A DNA stretch of 14,754 bases from Firmicutes bacterium UBA3910 (GTDB lineage Bacteria > Bacillota > Limnochordia > Darwinibacteriales > Darwinibacteriaceae). The notes beneath the pieces were generated by a model, which made no database searches, had not been told where the DNA came from, and saw only the letters and a list, made by a program, of their open reading frames with translations. Each line of letters begins with the position of its first letter. The stretch's first letter is position 1. A program made the translations under genes and the position numbers. The DNA lies in contig DGFC01000068.1 of NCBI GenBank assembly GCA_002391465.1, positions 1 through 14,754 on the forward strand, given 5' to 3'. This document shows positions 6,497 to 11,543 of the stretch, in pieces.

Positions 6497-6853
6497 CAGT
6501 GAATTAACATTTTCATTGCACCGGGCGGCGTAAGTTGCCAGGCGGGTCTTTTTCTGGGGATCGAAGGTATTGATCGCTTTGATCAGCCCGATCACGCCAA
6601 TGGAGATCAGGTCTTCGTTGTCTTCCCCCGTATTTCCGAATTTCTTTACTATATGGGCGACCAGACGAAGATTGCGCTCAATAAGTATGTTCCGAGCCTC
6701 TTCGTCTCCCGATTCCTTGCGCAGCAGCAGCTCCCGCTCTTCCTCGGGACGGAGCGGTTTTGGAAAAGCCCCACCCCCGGTCACAAACGATGCCAGTACT
6801 CCCACGCCGTCAACGAGCCAAGTAACCAAAGCACTCAGCAATGCAGGAAACAC
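6470..6853 (-). CDS. sigK: sigK 5' half: pro-sequence and region 2 of pro-sigma-K
   Basis: N-terminal part of the late mother-cell sigma factor. It starts with a hydrophobic pro-sequence ([20 protein letters not shown]) before AFPKPL, then [36 protein letters not shown] and region 2 ([19 protein letters not shown], then [10 protein letters not shown]). After NEN the frame leaves the sigma-factor sequence and runs 10 further codons (from VNSLSK) in the element to a stop at 6470. A GTG at 6865 abuts the AGGGGG ribosome-binding site, so the GTG at 6851-6853, 11 nt from it, is the likelier start and gives a pro-sequence close to the B. subtilis length. True sigK sequence ends at 6509; joined to 4576 the product is 233 aa. 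The pro-sequence suggests cleavage by a SpoIVFB-like membrane protease. Confidence 0.95.
   Translation of the reverse strand: MFPALLSALVTWLVDGVGVLASFVTGGGAFPKPLRPEEERELLLRKESGDEEARNILIERNLRLVAHIVKKFGNTGEDNEDLISIGVIGLIKAINTFDPQKKTRLATYAARCNENVNSLSKGNFSLN
6489..6515 (-). repeat. Left junction of the sigK element: core repeat plus att arm
   Basis: Reading the minus strand, sigK codons TGC AAT GAA AAT lead through the core TGAAAATG (6515-6508) into TTAA and the arm TTCACTGTCAAAGGG (6503-6489). The arm is the reverse complement of the arm at 4580-4594 with one mismatch. The pgmB stop codon (6494-6496) lies inside it. Confidence 0.85.
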
Positions 6854-6886
6854 TAATTGGCACACCCCCTGTGCAGACTGCTTTTC

Positions 6887-6915
6887 ATTCTATGCCCGGG
6901 GGAATGAAAATGTGC
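6887..6915 (-). promoter_or_regulatory. Sigma-E-type promoter of sigK
   Basis: On the minus strand GCACATT (6909-6915) is 6/7 to the sigma-E -35 consensus KMATATT. After a 14-nt spacer, CATAGAAT (6887-6894) is 7/8 to the -10 consensus CATACAMT. The start site would be near 6880, just ahead of the ribosome-binding site at 6865-6870. Transcription of sigK by sigma-E in the mother cell is the known rule in Bacillus. Confidence 0.7.
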
Positions 6916-6920
6916 CCCTA

Positions 6921-7415
6921 CTAATCCCCCAGCTTAAGATATTTACGCAGGGGATTAGCTATAATCACGCACAGAAGTGCACTCACTCCGCCCTGGAGCA
7001 GATCCCCAGGTAGGGACACAACAGCAGCTGCCCAGCCGTAGTACAACATTCCAACCAGTAAATAGCCCACAACCATTACCACAGCGCCAGCAAACACACC
7101 GAGGAATGTGCTTCCCTTCTGGGGACGAAAGGCAAGCCAGCCTGCGAGAAAGCCCTCTATGCCCTTAATAATAAACGTCCAAGGTGCCCAATGGGCGTAG
7201 CCCAACAGCAGATCGGCTAAGCTTGAGCCCACTGCACCGGCGAAAGCGCCCGCCGCCGGTCCTAGCAGAATACCGGATAGGAGCACCACCGCATCCCCTA
7301 CATTGACATAACCCTTAACGCCCGGCAGAGGCACATTGACAACCATGGTGGTCACTGCTATTACCGCCGCCAAAAGTCCCGTTTGAACCAATCGTTTCGC
7401 CTTCAATCCAGTCAC
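6921..7415 (-). CDS. ECF transporter S component, substrate unknown
   Basis: Integral membrane protein that captures a vitamin or precursor for an energy-coupling-factor transporter; the shared ATPase and T subunits are not in this window. Hydrophobic segments run through the protein: LVQTGLLAAVIAVTTMVV, VVLLSGILLGPAAGAFAGAVG, TFIIKGIEGFLAGWLAF, FLGVFAGAVVMVVGYLLVGM and a final LLQGGVSALLCVI. The block GYVNVGDAVVLLSGILLGP followed by SLADLLLGY is typical of S components of the HmpT/ThiW-like type, so a pyrimidine or thiazole precursor is possible but not shown. The start is uncertain: the frame opens with GTG at 7463, but GTG at 7413-7415 lies 7 nt after GGGGA and fits better; TTG at 7404-7406 is a third choice. 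It is the last gene of the ArsR operon. Confidence 0.8.
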   Translation of the reverse strand: MTGLKAKRLVQTGLLAAVIAVTTMVVNVPLPGVKGYVNVGDAVVLLSGILLGPAAGAFAGAVGSSLADLLLGYAHWAPWTFIIKGIEGFLAGWLAFRPQKGSTFLGVFAGAVVMVVGYLLVGMLYYGWAAAVVSLPGDLLQGGVSALLCVIIANPLRKYLKLGD

Positions 7416-7465
7416 TCTCCCGTCCCCTAGCGAGAAACAAACAGAGGAGCGCAGCTCCCCCACCG

Positions 7466-7783
7466 TTATTTCATACCCTTCAACTTGAAAATCTCATCCT
7501 TCAGCCAACCATTTTCCCTGCGCAGAATGTGATATACCCGTTCCAATTCTTTGTTCTGCTTTTTGAGTTCCTCGTTTTCCCGCACAATCGCGAGAATCTT
7601 GGTTTCGTACTCATGTACGAGCCGAGCGTTTTCCAAGTGCTCTTTCTCCATACGTTCCTTTGCTGCCTTAAGTTCTTCCACTGTAGACCATTCTTTGTAT
7701 GCTGCTAACCCGGCCAACCAAATCTTCCGCGCTGCCTGCCACGGCCATTTGCTCTGTGTTAACTGCTTTATCTCACGCAACAT
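7466..7783 (-). CDS. Coiled-coil hypothetical protein, 105 aa
   Basis: No family recognised. The first 30 residues are rich in tryptophan and basic residues (QSKWPWQAARKIWLAGLAAYKEW). Residues 35-100 form one long charged helix with heptad-like leucines (EELKAAKERMEKEHLEN, ILAIVRENEELKKQNKELE, then LRRENGWLKDEI), a likely coiled coil for self-association or docking. There is no signal peptide or clear membrane span. The ATG at 7781-7783 follows GGGAGG. It lies 27 nt after the ArsR-type regulator and immediately before the S component, so all three are probably one transcript. Confidence 0.75.
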   Translation of the reverse strand: MLREIKQLTQSKWPWQAARKIWLAGLAAYKEWSTVEELKAAKERMEKEHLENARLVHEYETKILAIVRENEELKKQNKELERVYHILRRENGWLKDEIFKLKGMK

Positions 7784-7810
7784 CTGTTGCCTCCCTAACT
7801 CGGATTGCTC

Positions 7811-8107
7811 CTATCCACGCCCGCTTGTGCCCTTGACTTTCAGCAGATAATCCACTTCCCTGTTCACCCAGGTACGCACGTCAGTAGACAGCGAATAGTA
7901 ACACCACGTATGTTCTGTACGCCGATGGATTAATCCTTCTTCCAGCATGCGTTTGAGATGATACGACACCTTTGGTTGAGGCATACCCAAGCACTGCGCA
8001 AGCTCGCCAACACACATCTCCCTCTCCCCGAGAAGCAGCACAATTTTGAGGCGGATGGGATCGGCTAAGACTTGAAAGCGCTGGGCGGATCTTTGAATGT
8101 GGGTCAC
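7811..8107 (-). CDS. ArsR-family winged-helix transcriptional regulator
   Basis: Small dimeric DNA-binding repressor, 98 aa. The winged-helix core is clear: FQVLADPIRLKIVLLLGE, the recognition helix region LAQCLGMPQPKVSYHLKRM, then LIHRRTEHTWCYYSL as the wing. The alpha-3 motif that in ArsR/SmtB sensors reads CVCDL is here CVGEL with one cysteine, so classical paired-cysteine metal sensing is doubtful; it may sense something else. A TTG at 8113 is possible, but the GTG at 8105-8107 lies 6 nt after GGAGGG and is preferred. It heads the operon with the coiled-coil protein and the S component and probably controls it, since its promoter is the only good one upstream. Confidence 0.9.
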   Translation of the reverse strand: MTHIQRSAQRFQVLADPIRLKIVLLLGEREMCVGELAQCLGMPQPKVSYHLKRMLEEGLIHRRTEHTWCYYSLSTDVRTWVNREVDYLLKVKGTSGRG

Positions 8108-8141
8108 ACCCAACCCTCCCTACGAACACTCTCTTAAGGAG

Positions 8142-8170
8142 ATTGTACATTATTTCACTAACGAGGGCAA
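8142..8170 (-). promoter_or_regulatory. Sigma-A promoter of the ArsR operon
   Basis: On the minus strand TTGCCC (8165-8170), a 17-nt spacer and TACAAT (8142-8147). The start site would be near 8135, ahead of the ribosome-binding site for the gene starting at 8107. Confidence 0.65.
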
Positions 8171-8180
8171 TAAAAACAAA

Positions 8181-8204
8181 AACACCTCGTTAAGACAAGG
8201 TGTT
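8181..8204 (-). terminator. Rho-independent terminator of the small gene at 8190-8429
   Basis: CAAGGTGTT (8196-8204) pairs with AACACCTCG (8181-8189), a 9-bp stem including one G-T pair around a 6-nt loop. On the minus strand the tail is TTTTGTTTTTA. The hairpin overlaps the stop codon of the gene. Confidence 0.9.
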
Positions 8205-8429
8205 CTCCACTCGCTGTTCTAACTTTTTCAATAGATGAATTGTCCCCGCTTCTTGGGCCAGTTCCCGGGACAGCTGATAACAGTATTCGCCGAGTTCAGG
8301 TTGACCCAATTGCATGAACTCGTCTCCCCTCTGCATGAGCCGCTTAATTTTTTTTCGCGGTTCCCCCGGCAGCCGCCTCAACCATCTCAGCTTCAGCACC
8401 TGCCAGCGTTTCAGCGGGTCAGCATCCAT
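8190..8429 (-). CDS. Small hypothetical protein, 79 aa
   Basis: No family recognised. The sequence is basic and helical at the start (LKRWQVLKLRWLRRLPGE, then RKKIKRLMQRGDEFM). The second half (GQPELGEYCYQLSRELAQEAGTIHLLKKLEQ) has the look of a single helical-hairpin repeat, TPR-like but too short to name. There is no signal peptide or membrane span. The frame opens at ATG 8447, but the promoter at 8465-8493 would leave only about 11 nt of leader there; the ATG at 8427-8429, preceded by GTGAGG, fits better. It is monocistronic with its own promoter and terminator, which supports it as a real gene. Confidence 0.65.
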   Translation of the reverse strand: MDADPLKRWQVLKLRWLRRLPGEPRKKIKRLMQRGDEFMQLGQPELGEYCYQLSRELAQEAGTIHLLKKLEQRVENTLS

Positions 8430-8464
8430 ACAAGCCTCACACTCCATGAATATTATTTAGACAT

Positions 8465-8493
8465 ATAATAGCACAAAGACAAGCTCGGGGCAA
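8465..8493 (-). promoter_or_regulatory. Sigma-A promoter of the small gene at 8190-8429
   Basis: On the minus strand TTGCCC (8488-8493), a 17-nt spacer and TATTAT (8465-8470). The -35 hexamer is the same as that of the ArsR operon promoter. Confidence 0.65.
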
Positions 8494-8506
8494 GTCGGTA
8501 TCCAGA

Positions 8507-9364
8507 CTACTGGGCAAAGCGCAATATGTTGGCCGTCACATACAGCACCAGCATGGCTAGGCCAGTGAGCCAAAGTGCTCTGTTCGTCAGTTCGCCTCGC
8601 TCCTCCTTTGAAACGAGCAGTCTAGCTCCCAGCAACAAGAACAGTGGTGCTAACGCCGCCCAATAAAACGCCTGGCTCAACGAAGTGGATGGAATCTCAC
8701 CGACAGTGCTGTAGGAAGGGTCTGCGAAAATCAGCAGCACACCTAGGACATTGTTGAACAGATGGAAAAAGATGGGCAGAACCAGATTTCTACCCTTCAC
8801 CATTATATAACTCAGCACTGCCCCTAAAACTGCCGTGGGCAAAAAGCGATATACGTTCACATGGAAGATACCGAAAATTACCGCCAAAACTACAACCAAG
8901 TGCCACTGCCGTTTGAAACGGAAGCTGTAGAGCAACAGACCGCGATGGAAAATCTCCTCGCAGACCGCCGGCAGCACTCCGATGATAACGATCGCTTTGG
9001 GCAGGGATACACTCCCAATAACCTCCGACAACCGCTCTGCCGTAAACGCCATCCCGGCGGGGAAAAGACGGACGAGTATTTGAGTAACGGCAGATACCAC
9101 TAAATTACTCCCCAGCCAGAGGATGAGTACTCCAAGGAGCTGGGCTAGGCGGGGAGGTTTGCAGGGAAAGACTACCTTGAAATCCCAGTCAAAAAAATGG
9201 GCAGTAAGTAGGGAAAGGGCAGCGAAATTCAACTGAGTTAGCACTACACCTGCCATCCCCCACCGTTTCTGCAGTACTACCGCAAACAGGATTGCCAAGG
9301 TCATCGTTACGCCGGACACAAAAAAACCAGTCTTGACCCCCGGCTCTATTGGCTGTTTGACCAT
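8507..9364 (-). CDS. CPBP family intramembrane metalloprotease (Rce1/Abi type)
   Basis: Multi-pass membrane protein of 285 aa with the three catalytic motifs of the CPBP family: EEIFHRG (E136, E137, R141), FGIFH with H168, and HLFNN with H201 and N205. About seven or eight hydrophobic segments are visible, the last near the C terminus (LWLTGLAMLVLYVTANIL). Bacterial members serve in bacteriocin immunity or processing, regulated proteolysis or unknown roles; nothing nearby shows which. A GTG at 9382 opens the frame, but the ATG at 9362-9364 lies directly after GGAGGGGAG and is preferred. It is divergent from the DUF3796-like/Xre pair and may share the operator region at 9417-9453, though I see no clear promoter for this gene. 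Confidence 0.88.
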   Translation of the reverse strand: MVKQPIEPGVKTGFFVSGVTMTLAILFAVVLQKRWGMAGVVLTQLNFAALSLLTAHFFDWDFKVVFPCKPPRLAQLLGVLILWLGSNLVVSAVTQILVRLFPAGMAFTAERLSEVIGSVSLPKAIVIIGVLPAVCEEIFHRGLLLYSFRFKRQWHLVVVLAVIFGIFHVNVYRFLPTAVLGAVLSYIMVKGRNLVLPIFFHLFNNVLGVLLIFADPSYSTVGEIPSTSLSQAFYWAALAPLFLLLGARLLVSKEERGELTNRALWLTGLAMLVLYVTANILRFAQ

Positions 9365-9397
9365 ACACTCCCCTCCCTGCACTGCTCTGACAGATCC

Positions 9398-9426
9398 TTT
9401 ACAAATTCTCCCTACGGTGATATAGT
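9398..9426 (+). promoter_or_regulatory. Sigma-A promoter of the membrane protein/Xre pair
   Basis: TTTACA (9398-9403), a 17-nt spacer and TATAGT (9421-9426), with TGA before the -10 giving an extended -10 element. The -10 lies inside the first operator dyad. Confidence 0.8.
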
Positions 9427-9453
9427 TATCACAAATAGTGATACAAACATCAC
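9417..9453. promoter_or_regulatory. Tandem-dyad operator, probably for the Xre regulator
   Basis: Two 16-bp dyads: GTGATA-TAGT-TATCAC at 9417-9432 and GTGAT-ACAAAC-ATCAC at 9438-9453. Their centres are 21 bp apart, two helical turns, so two dimers could bind the same face. The first covers the -10 box and the second the expected start site, the layout of an autorepressor site. Confidence 0.75.
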
Positions 9454-9469
9454 ACCAGGAGGTCTAACA

Positions 9470-9841
9470 ATGAAAAACAAGAAGAAAAATGGAAATAAGG
9501 TCAAGATGTATCAAGGTGTTCTCGGCTTTGTGGGCCTTTTCGGCCTCAGATTCTTCACCACCGGTGATCCGCGCTGGCTGATGTGGTTCGGCTTTTTCGC
9601 CTTTTTCGCCAACTTCTGGCTAGGCCGCATCTCCACTACTAAGTCAGATGAGCGCTACGCCGACAACGTAAAAACGGCAATGGCCTTTACCGGTCAACTC
9701 GCTTTTCTCACCATGACTATTCTATTTATCCTCGCCATCATATTCCCCTCCTTGGAGATTCTCATGGTTGGAATCACTGCTGTCTGGCTTACATTGTTTT
9801 TTGGCTACGTGTGGAAACTCTATCGCTTGGAAGTGAAATAA
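9470..9841 (+). CDS. Small membrane protein, DUF3796-like
   Basis: Membrane protein of 123 aa and unknown function. After a lysine-rich cytoplasmic start (MKNKKKNGNKVK) come the hydrophobic runs YQGVLGFVGLFGLRFF and WLMWFGFFAFFANFWL. A charged loop (STTKSDERYADNVKTA) separates them from two longer spans (FTGQLAFLTMTILFILAIIF and EILMVGITAVWLTLFFGYVW). The pattern of GFxG repeats, a DE-rich loop and two spans, plus a following small Xre gene, resembles the DUF3796 family from memory. The ATG follows a perfect AGGAGG. The Xre gene starts 3 nt after its stop, so the two are translated together. Confidence 0.8.
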   Translation: MKNKKKNGNKVKMYQGVLGFVGLFGLRFFTTGDPRWLMWFGFFAFFANFWLGRISTTKSDERYADNVKTAMAFTGQLAFLTMTILFILAIIFPSLEILMVGITAVWLTLFFGYVWKLYRLEVK

Positions 9842-9844
9842 GGG

Positions 9845-10045
9845 ATGGGTAAGTTCGTCTGTAATTTGAGAAAATACCGTCTGCTAGCAGGCCTAACCCA
9901 GGCGGAACTGGCCGAGGCGGTAGGTGTACGCCGGGAAACGATCGTCAGGTTGGAGGCGGGCCAATACAACCCGTCCCTCCGTCTGGCAATTAGGATCTCC
10001 CGGGCGGTAAACGCCCCCATTGAAGAGATATTTACCTTCGACTAG
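9845..10045 (+). CDS. Xre-family helix-turn-helix regulator, YozG-like
   Basis: A 66-aa protein that is almost only a Cro/C1 helix-turn-helix domain: LRKYRLLAGLTQAELAEAVGVRRETIVRLEAGQ, then NPSLRLAIRISRAVNAPIEEIF. No ligand-binding domain is present. Such small regulators paired with a membrane protein usually repress their own operon; the two dyads over the promoter upstream are the obvious binding sites. The start ATG sits 3 nt past the stop of the membrane-protein gene, and the ribosome-binding sequence would lie within that gene's last codons. Its stop is 1 bp from the end of the convergent EamA pseudogene, with no terminator seen between them. Confidence 0.9.
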   Translation: MGKFVCNLRKYRLLAGLTQAELAEAVGVRRETIVRLEAGQYNPSLRLAIRISRAVNAPIEEIFTFD

Positions 10046-10046
10046 G

Positions 10047-10943
10047 TCATCTAAACAAAAGTGTGATGCCTAAAATGGCAACAACTGCCCCAAGTGCCTC
10101 TTTCAGACTAACCTTCTCCTTGAAGGCCAGGATCGAAACGGGAATAATCATTATTGGTGCCGTGGATGAGAGGGACGAAACTATTCCGGTTGCGGTGTGC
10201 TGCAGGGCCACAAGGACTAGATTGACTCCAATAAATGGACCCAAGACAGAGCCAAGAAAAATCTGACCCATGGCAGCCCTATCTTTCAGCGCCGCACCAA
10301 TTTCCGGCCACCTGCTCCGTAGCGAAATAATGATCGTAAAACCTATAAACGCTGCGATCAAACGAATTTGGGTCGAGGCAAAAGGGTTGTATGTACCCAT
10401 ACCCAGCTTGCTGAAGGTCAGGCCCAGCGCTTGGCCTATAGCACCCAACGCAGCGTAAAGCAGACCTTTCCCGGGCCGGTTGAAGCGCACCCTCTTTTCA
10501 TCTGGACTGCGGCTTAGGATCACCGTTCCGATCCCGGTCATGGTTAGGAGTATGCCCCCAAGACCCGCGGGTCCAATCCTCTCCCCCATGAACAGGAAAC
10601 CTGTCAGGGCTGCAATGGGCGGCGAAGCGGACATAATGAGCAGTGAGATACGTGAGCCGATTAAGACGTAGGCCTAAAAAAGGAAAATATCGCCCAATAC
10701 GAATCCTAACAAGCCTGAGAGGAGTAGCCAAAACCAGGCGCTTCCCGAGGCATCAACGGGCAGAAGTAAACCCCTTGTGAGGAGAGCGCCCACACTGGAC
10801 AGAATGAAGGCAATAAAGAGCCTTAAGTAGTTCACCGAAAGGCTCCCCACCTTTTTCCCCGCCTTCTCATAGGCAATCGAATTAAACGTCCAGCAGACAG
10901 CCGCTCCCAGGGCGGCTAGTTCGCCTAAATGACTCAGGATCAT
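10047..10943 (-). pseudogene. EamA/DMT-family transporter interrupted by an in-frame TAG
   Basis: Ten-helix drug/metabolite transporter type of inner-membrane exporter, substrate unknown. The first EamA repeat (ILSHLGELAALGAAVCWTFN to LLLSGLLGFVLGDIFLF) is followed by TAG at 10674-10676. The same frame then continues AYVLIGSRISLLIMSASPPI and the complete second repeat (GLLYAALGAIGQALGLTFSK to the end). Relatives read LF-Q-A at this point, so a CAG to TAG change explains the break. No frameshift or missing segment is visible; without the stop the protein would be 298 aa, normal for the family. The start ATG at 10941-10943 follows GGTGA; ATG 10967 is an alternative. It could be a young pseudogene, a sequencing error or a read-through case. 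Confidence 0.85.
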
Positions 10944-10975
10944 TTCACTCACCAACACTCTTTCCATGATCAAAG

Positions 10976-11001
10976 CGGGCCCCCAGCGGAGGCCCGTCTT
11001 T
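10976..11001. terminator. Terminator hairpin after folT
   Basis: CGGGCC and GGCCCG form a 6-bp stem with a 9-nt loop between folT and the EamA gene. The better T run (TCTTTTTAG) is on the plus strand; the minus strand has only CTTTG after the stem, although a run of A precedes it. It may end folT transcription weakly or act both ways. Confidence 0.5.
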
Positions 11002-11532
11002 TTAGTCTACTGCGCCCTTACGCTGCATCTGGTAGGCTCTGTTCAAGAGAAAGATCAAAGCTGTGTAGATGGGCAGCGTAACAACACGTGAAATCAGCCT
11101 GGTCGGCAGAAAAACGAAGAAACTCTGATCGTATAGGATAGACAGCCAGAGTGTGTTTAACAGCACTCCCGCGATCAGATCCGTAACCACGACTGCGGCT
11201 CCAATCTGCCGCACAGTCAGCTCCCGTCGCCGCTCATGCAGGAACAAGCCCGGTAAAAATCCGGTTAAGGCAGCGCTCACGGCAAACCCCGGAAAGAATG
11301 GGCCGCCGAAGGGATTGATCAAATACCCGATTATGTCGGATATGACGCCGGCAACCAAGCCCGCCCAGGGCCCGAACAGGATACCGGCTAACATTAAGGG
11401 TACCTCCCCCAACGTAATGCGAAGGCCAACAGCACCCAAGATGGGAATACCCAGTCCAAAGACACGGGTCAAGACGATGGAAATGGCGGTCAGTAAACCT
11501 ACATTCGCCGCTTGTTTAGCGGAAAACCGCAT
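11002..11532 (-). CDS. folT: ECF transporter S component, FolT family (folate)
   Basis: Membrane protein of 176 aa that binds folate, or a related vitamin, for an ECF transporter. About six hydrophobic segments are seen. The conserved FolT-type block GLRITLGEVPLMLAGILFGP, then AGVISDIIGYLINPFGG and FFPGFAVSAALTGFLPGL, supports the family; these resemble the folate S components I know, but pantothenate or related subfamilies are close. The ATG at 11530-11532 follows AGGAGG. It lies 11 nt after tldE, so it is co-transcribed with tldD-tldE. There is no room here for a folate riboswitch. Confidence 0.85.
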   Translation of the reverse strand: MRFSAKQAANVGLLTAISIVLTRVFGLGIPILGAVGLRITLGEVPLMLAGILFGPWAGLVAGVISDIIGYLINPFGGPFFPGFAVSAALTGFLPGLFLHERRRELTVRQIGAAVVVTDLIAGVLLNTLWLSILYDQSFFVFLPTRLISRVVTLPIYTALIFLLNRAYQMQRKGAVD

Positions 11533-11543
11533 ATGGTTTCCTC

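Larger units (their letters stand above)
4577..6508. mobile_element. Minimal skin-like element interrupting sigK (about 1.93 kb)
   Basis: Segment between the two halves of sigK, bounded by the direct core repeat TGAAAWTG. It holds only two genes, a serine recombinase on the sigK strand and a beta-phosphoglucomutase on the other, leaving almost no spare DNA. Excision by one crossover in the core gives a 1,932-bp circle and an intact sigK frame. The circle junction would have arms CCTTTTGACAGTGAA and TTCACTGTCAAAGGG around 8 nt, an imperfect palindrome like a serine-integrase attP. The B. subtilis skin (about 48 kb) and the C. difficile one (about 15 kb) do the same job with far more cargo. The exact crossover dinucleotide is not provable here; TG (6508-6509 and 4576-4577) gives the best sigma-K sequence, GAAA the alternative. 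Confidence 0.9.

Noticed and set aside
4580..6503. Inverted 15-bp repeats at both ends, read as an invertible segment or as insertion-sequence ends.
   Set aside because: The shared core TGAAAWTG next to the arms is in direct orientation and in the same codon phase, which predicts excision. Inversion would not restore sigK. No DDE transposase or flanking target duplication is present.
4220..6865. The two sigma-factor pieces as a decayed pseudogene.
   Set aside because: Both halves are fully conserved up to the junction, the rejoined frame is perfect, the promoter and terminator are intact, and the recombinase has its catalytic residues.
6895..6955. A hairpin of GGGGGA and TCCCCC around the sigK promoter as a terminator for the S-component operon.
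   Set aside because: The loop is more than 20 nt and no T run follows. The sequence is better explained by the sigma-E-type promoter.
10674..10676. In-frame TAG as programmed recoding with a non-standard amino acid.
   Set aside because: Selenocysteine uses TGA, no pyrrolysine context is known for EamA transporters, and the relatives' glutamine explains the change by one substitution. Kept only as a pseudogene or error.
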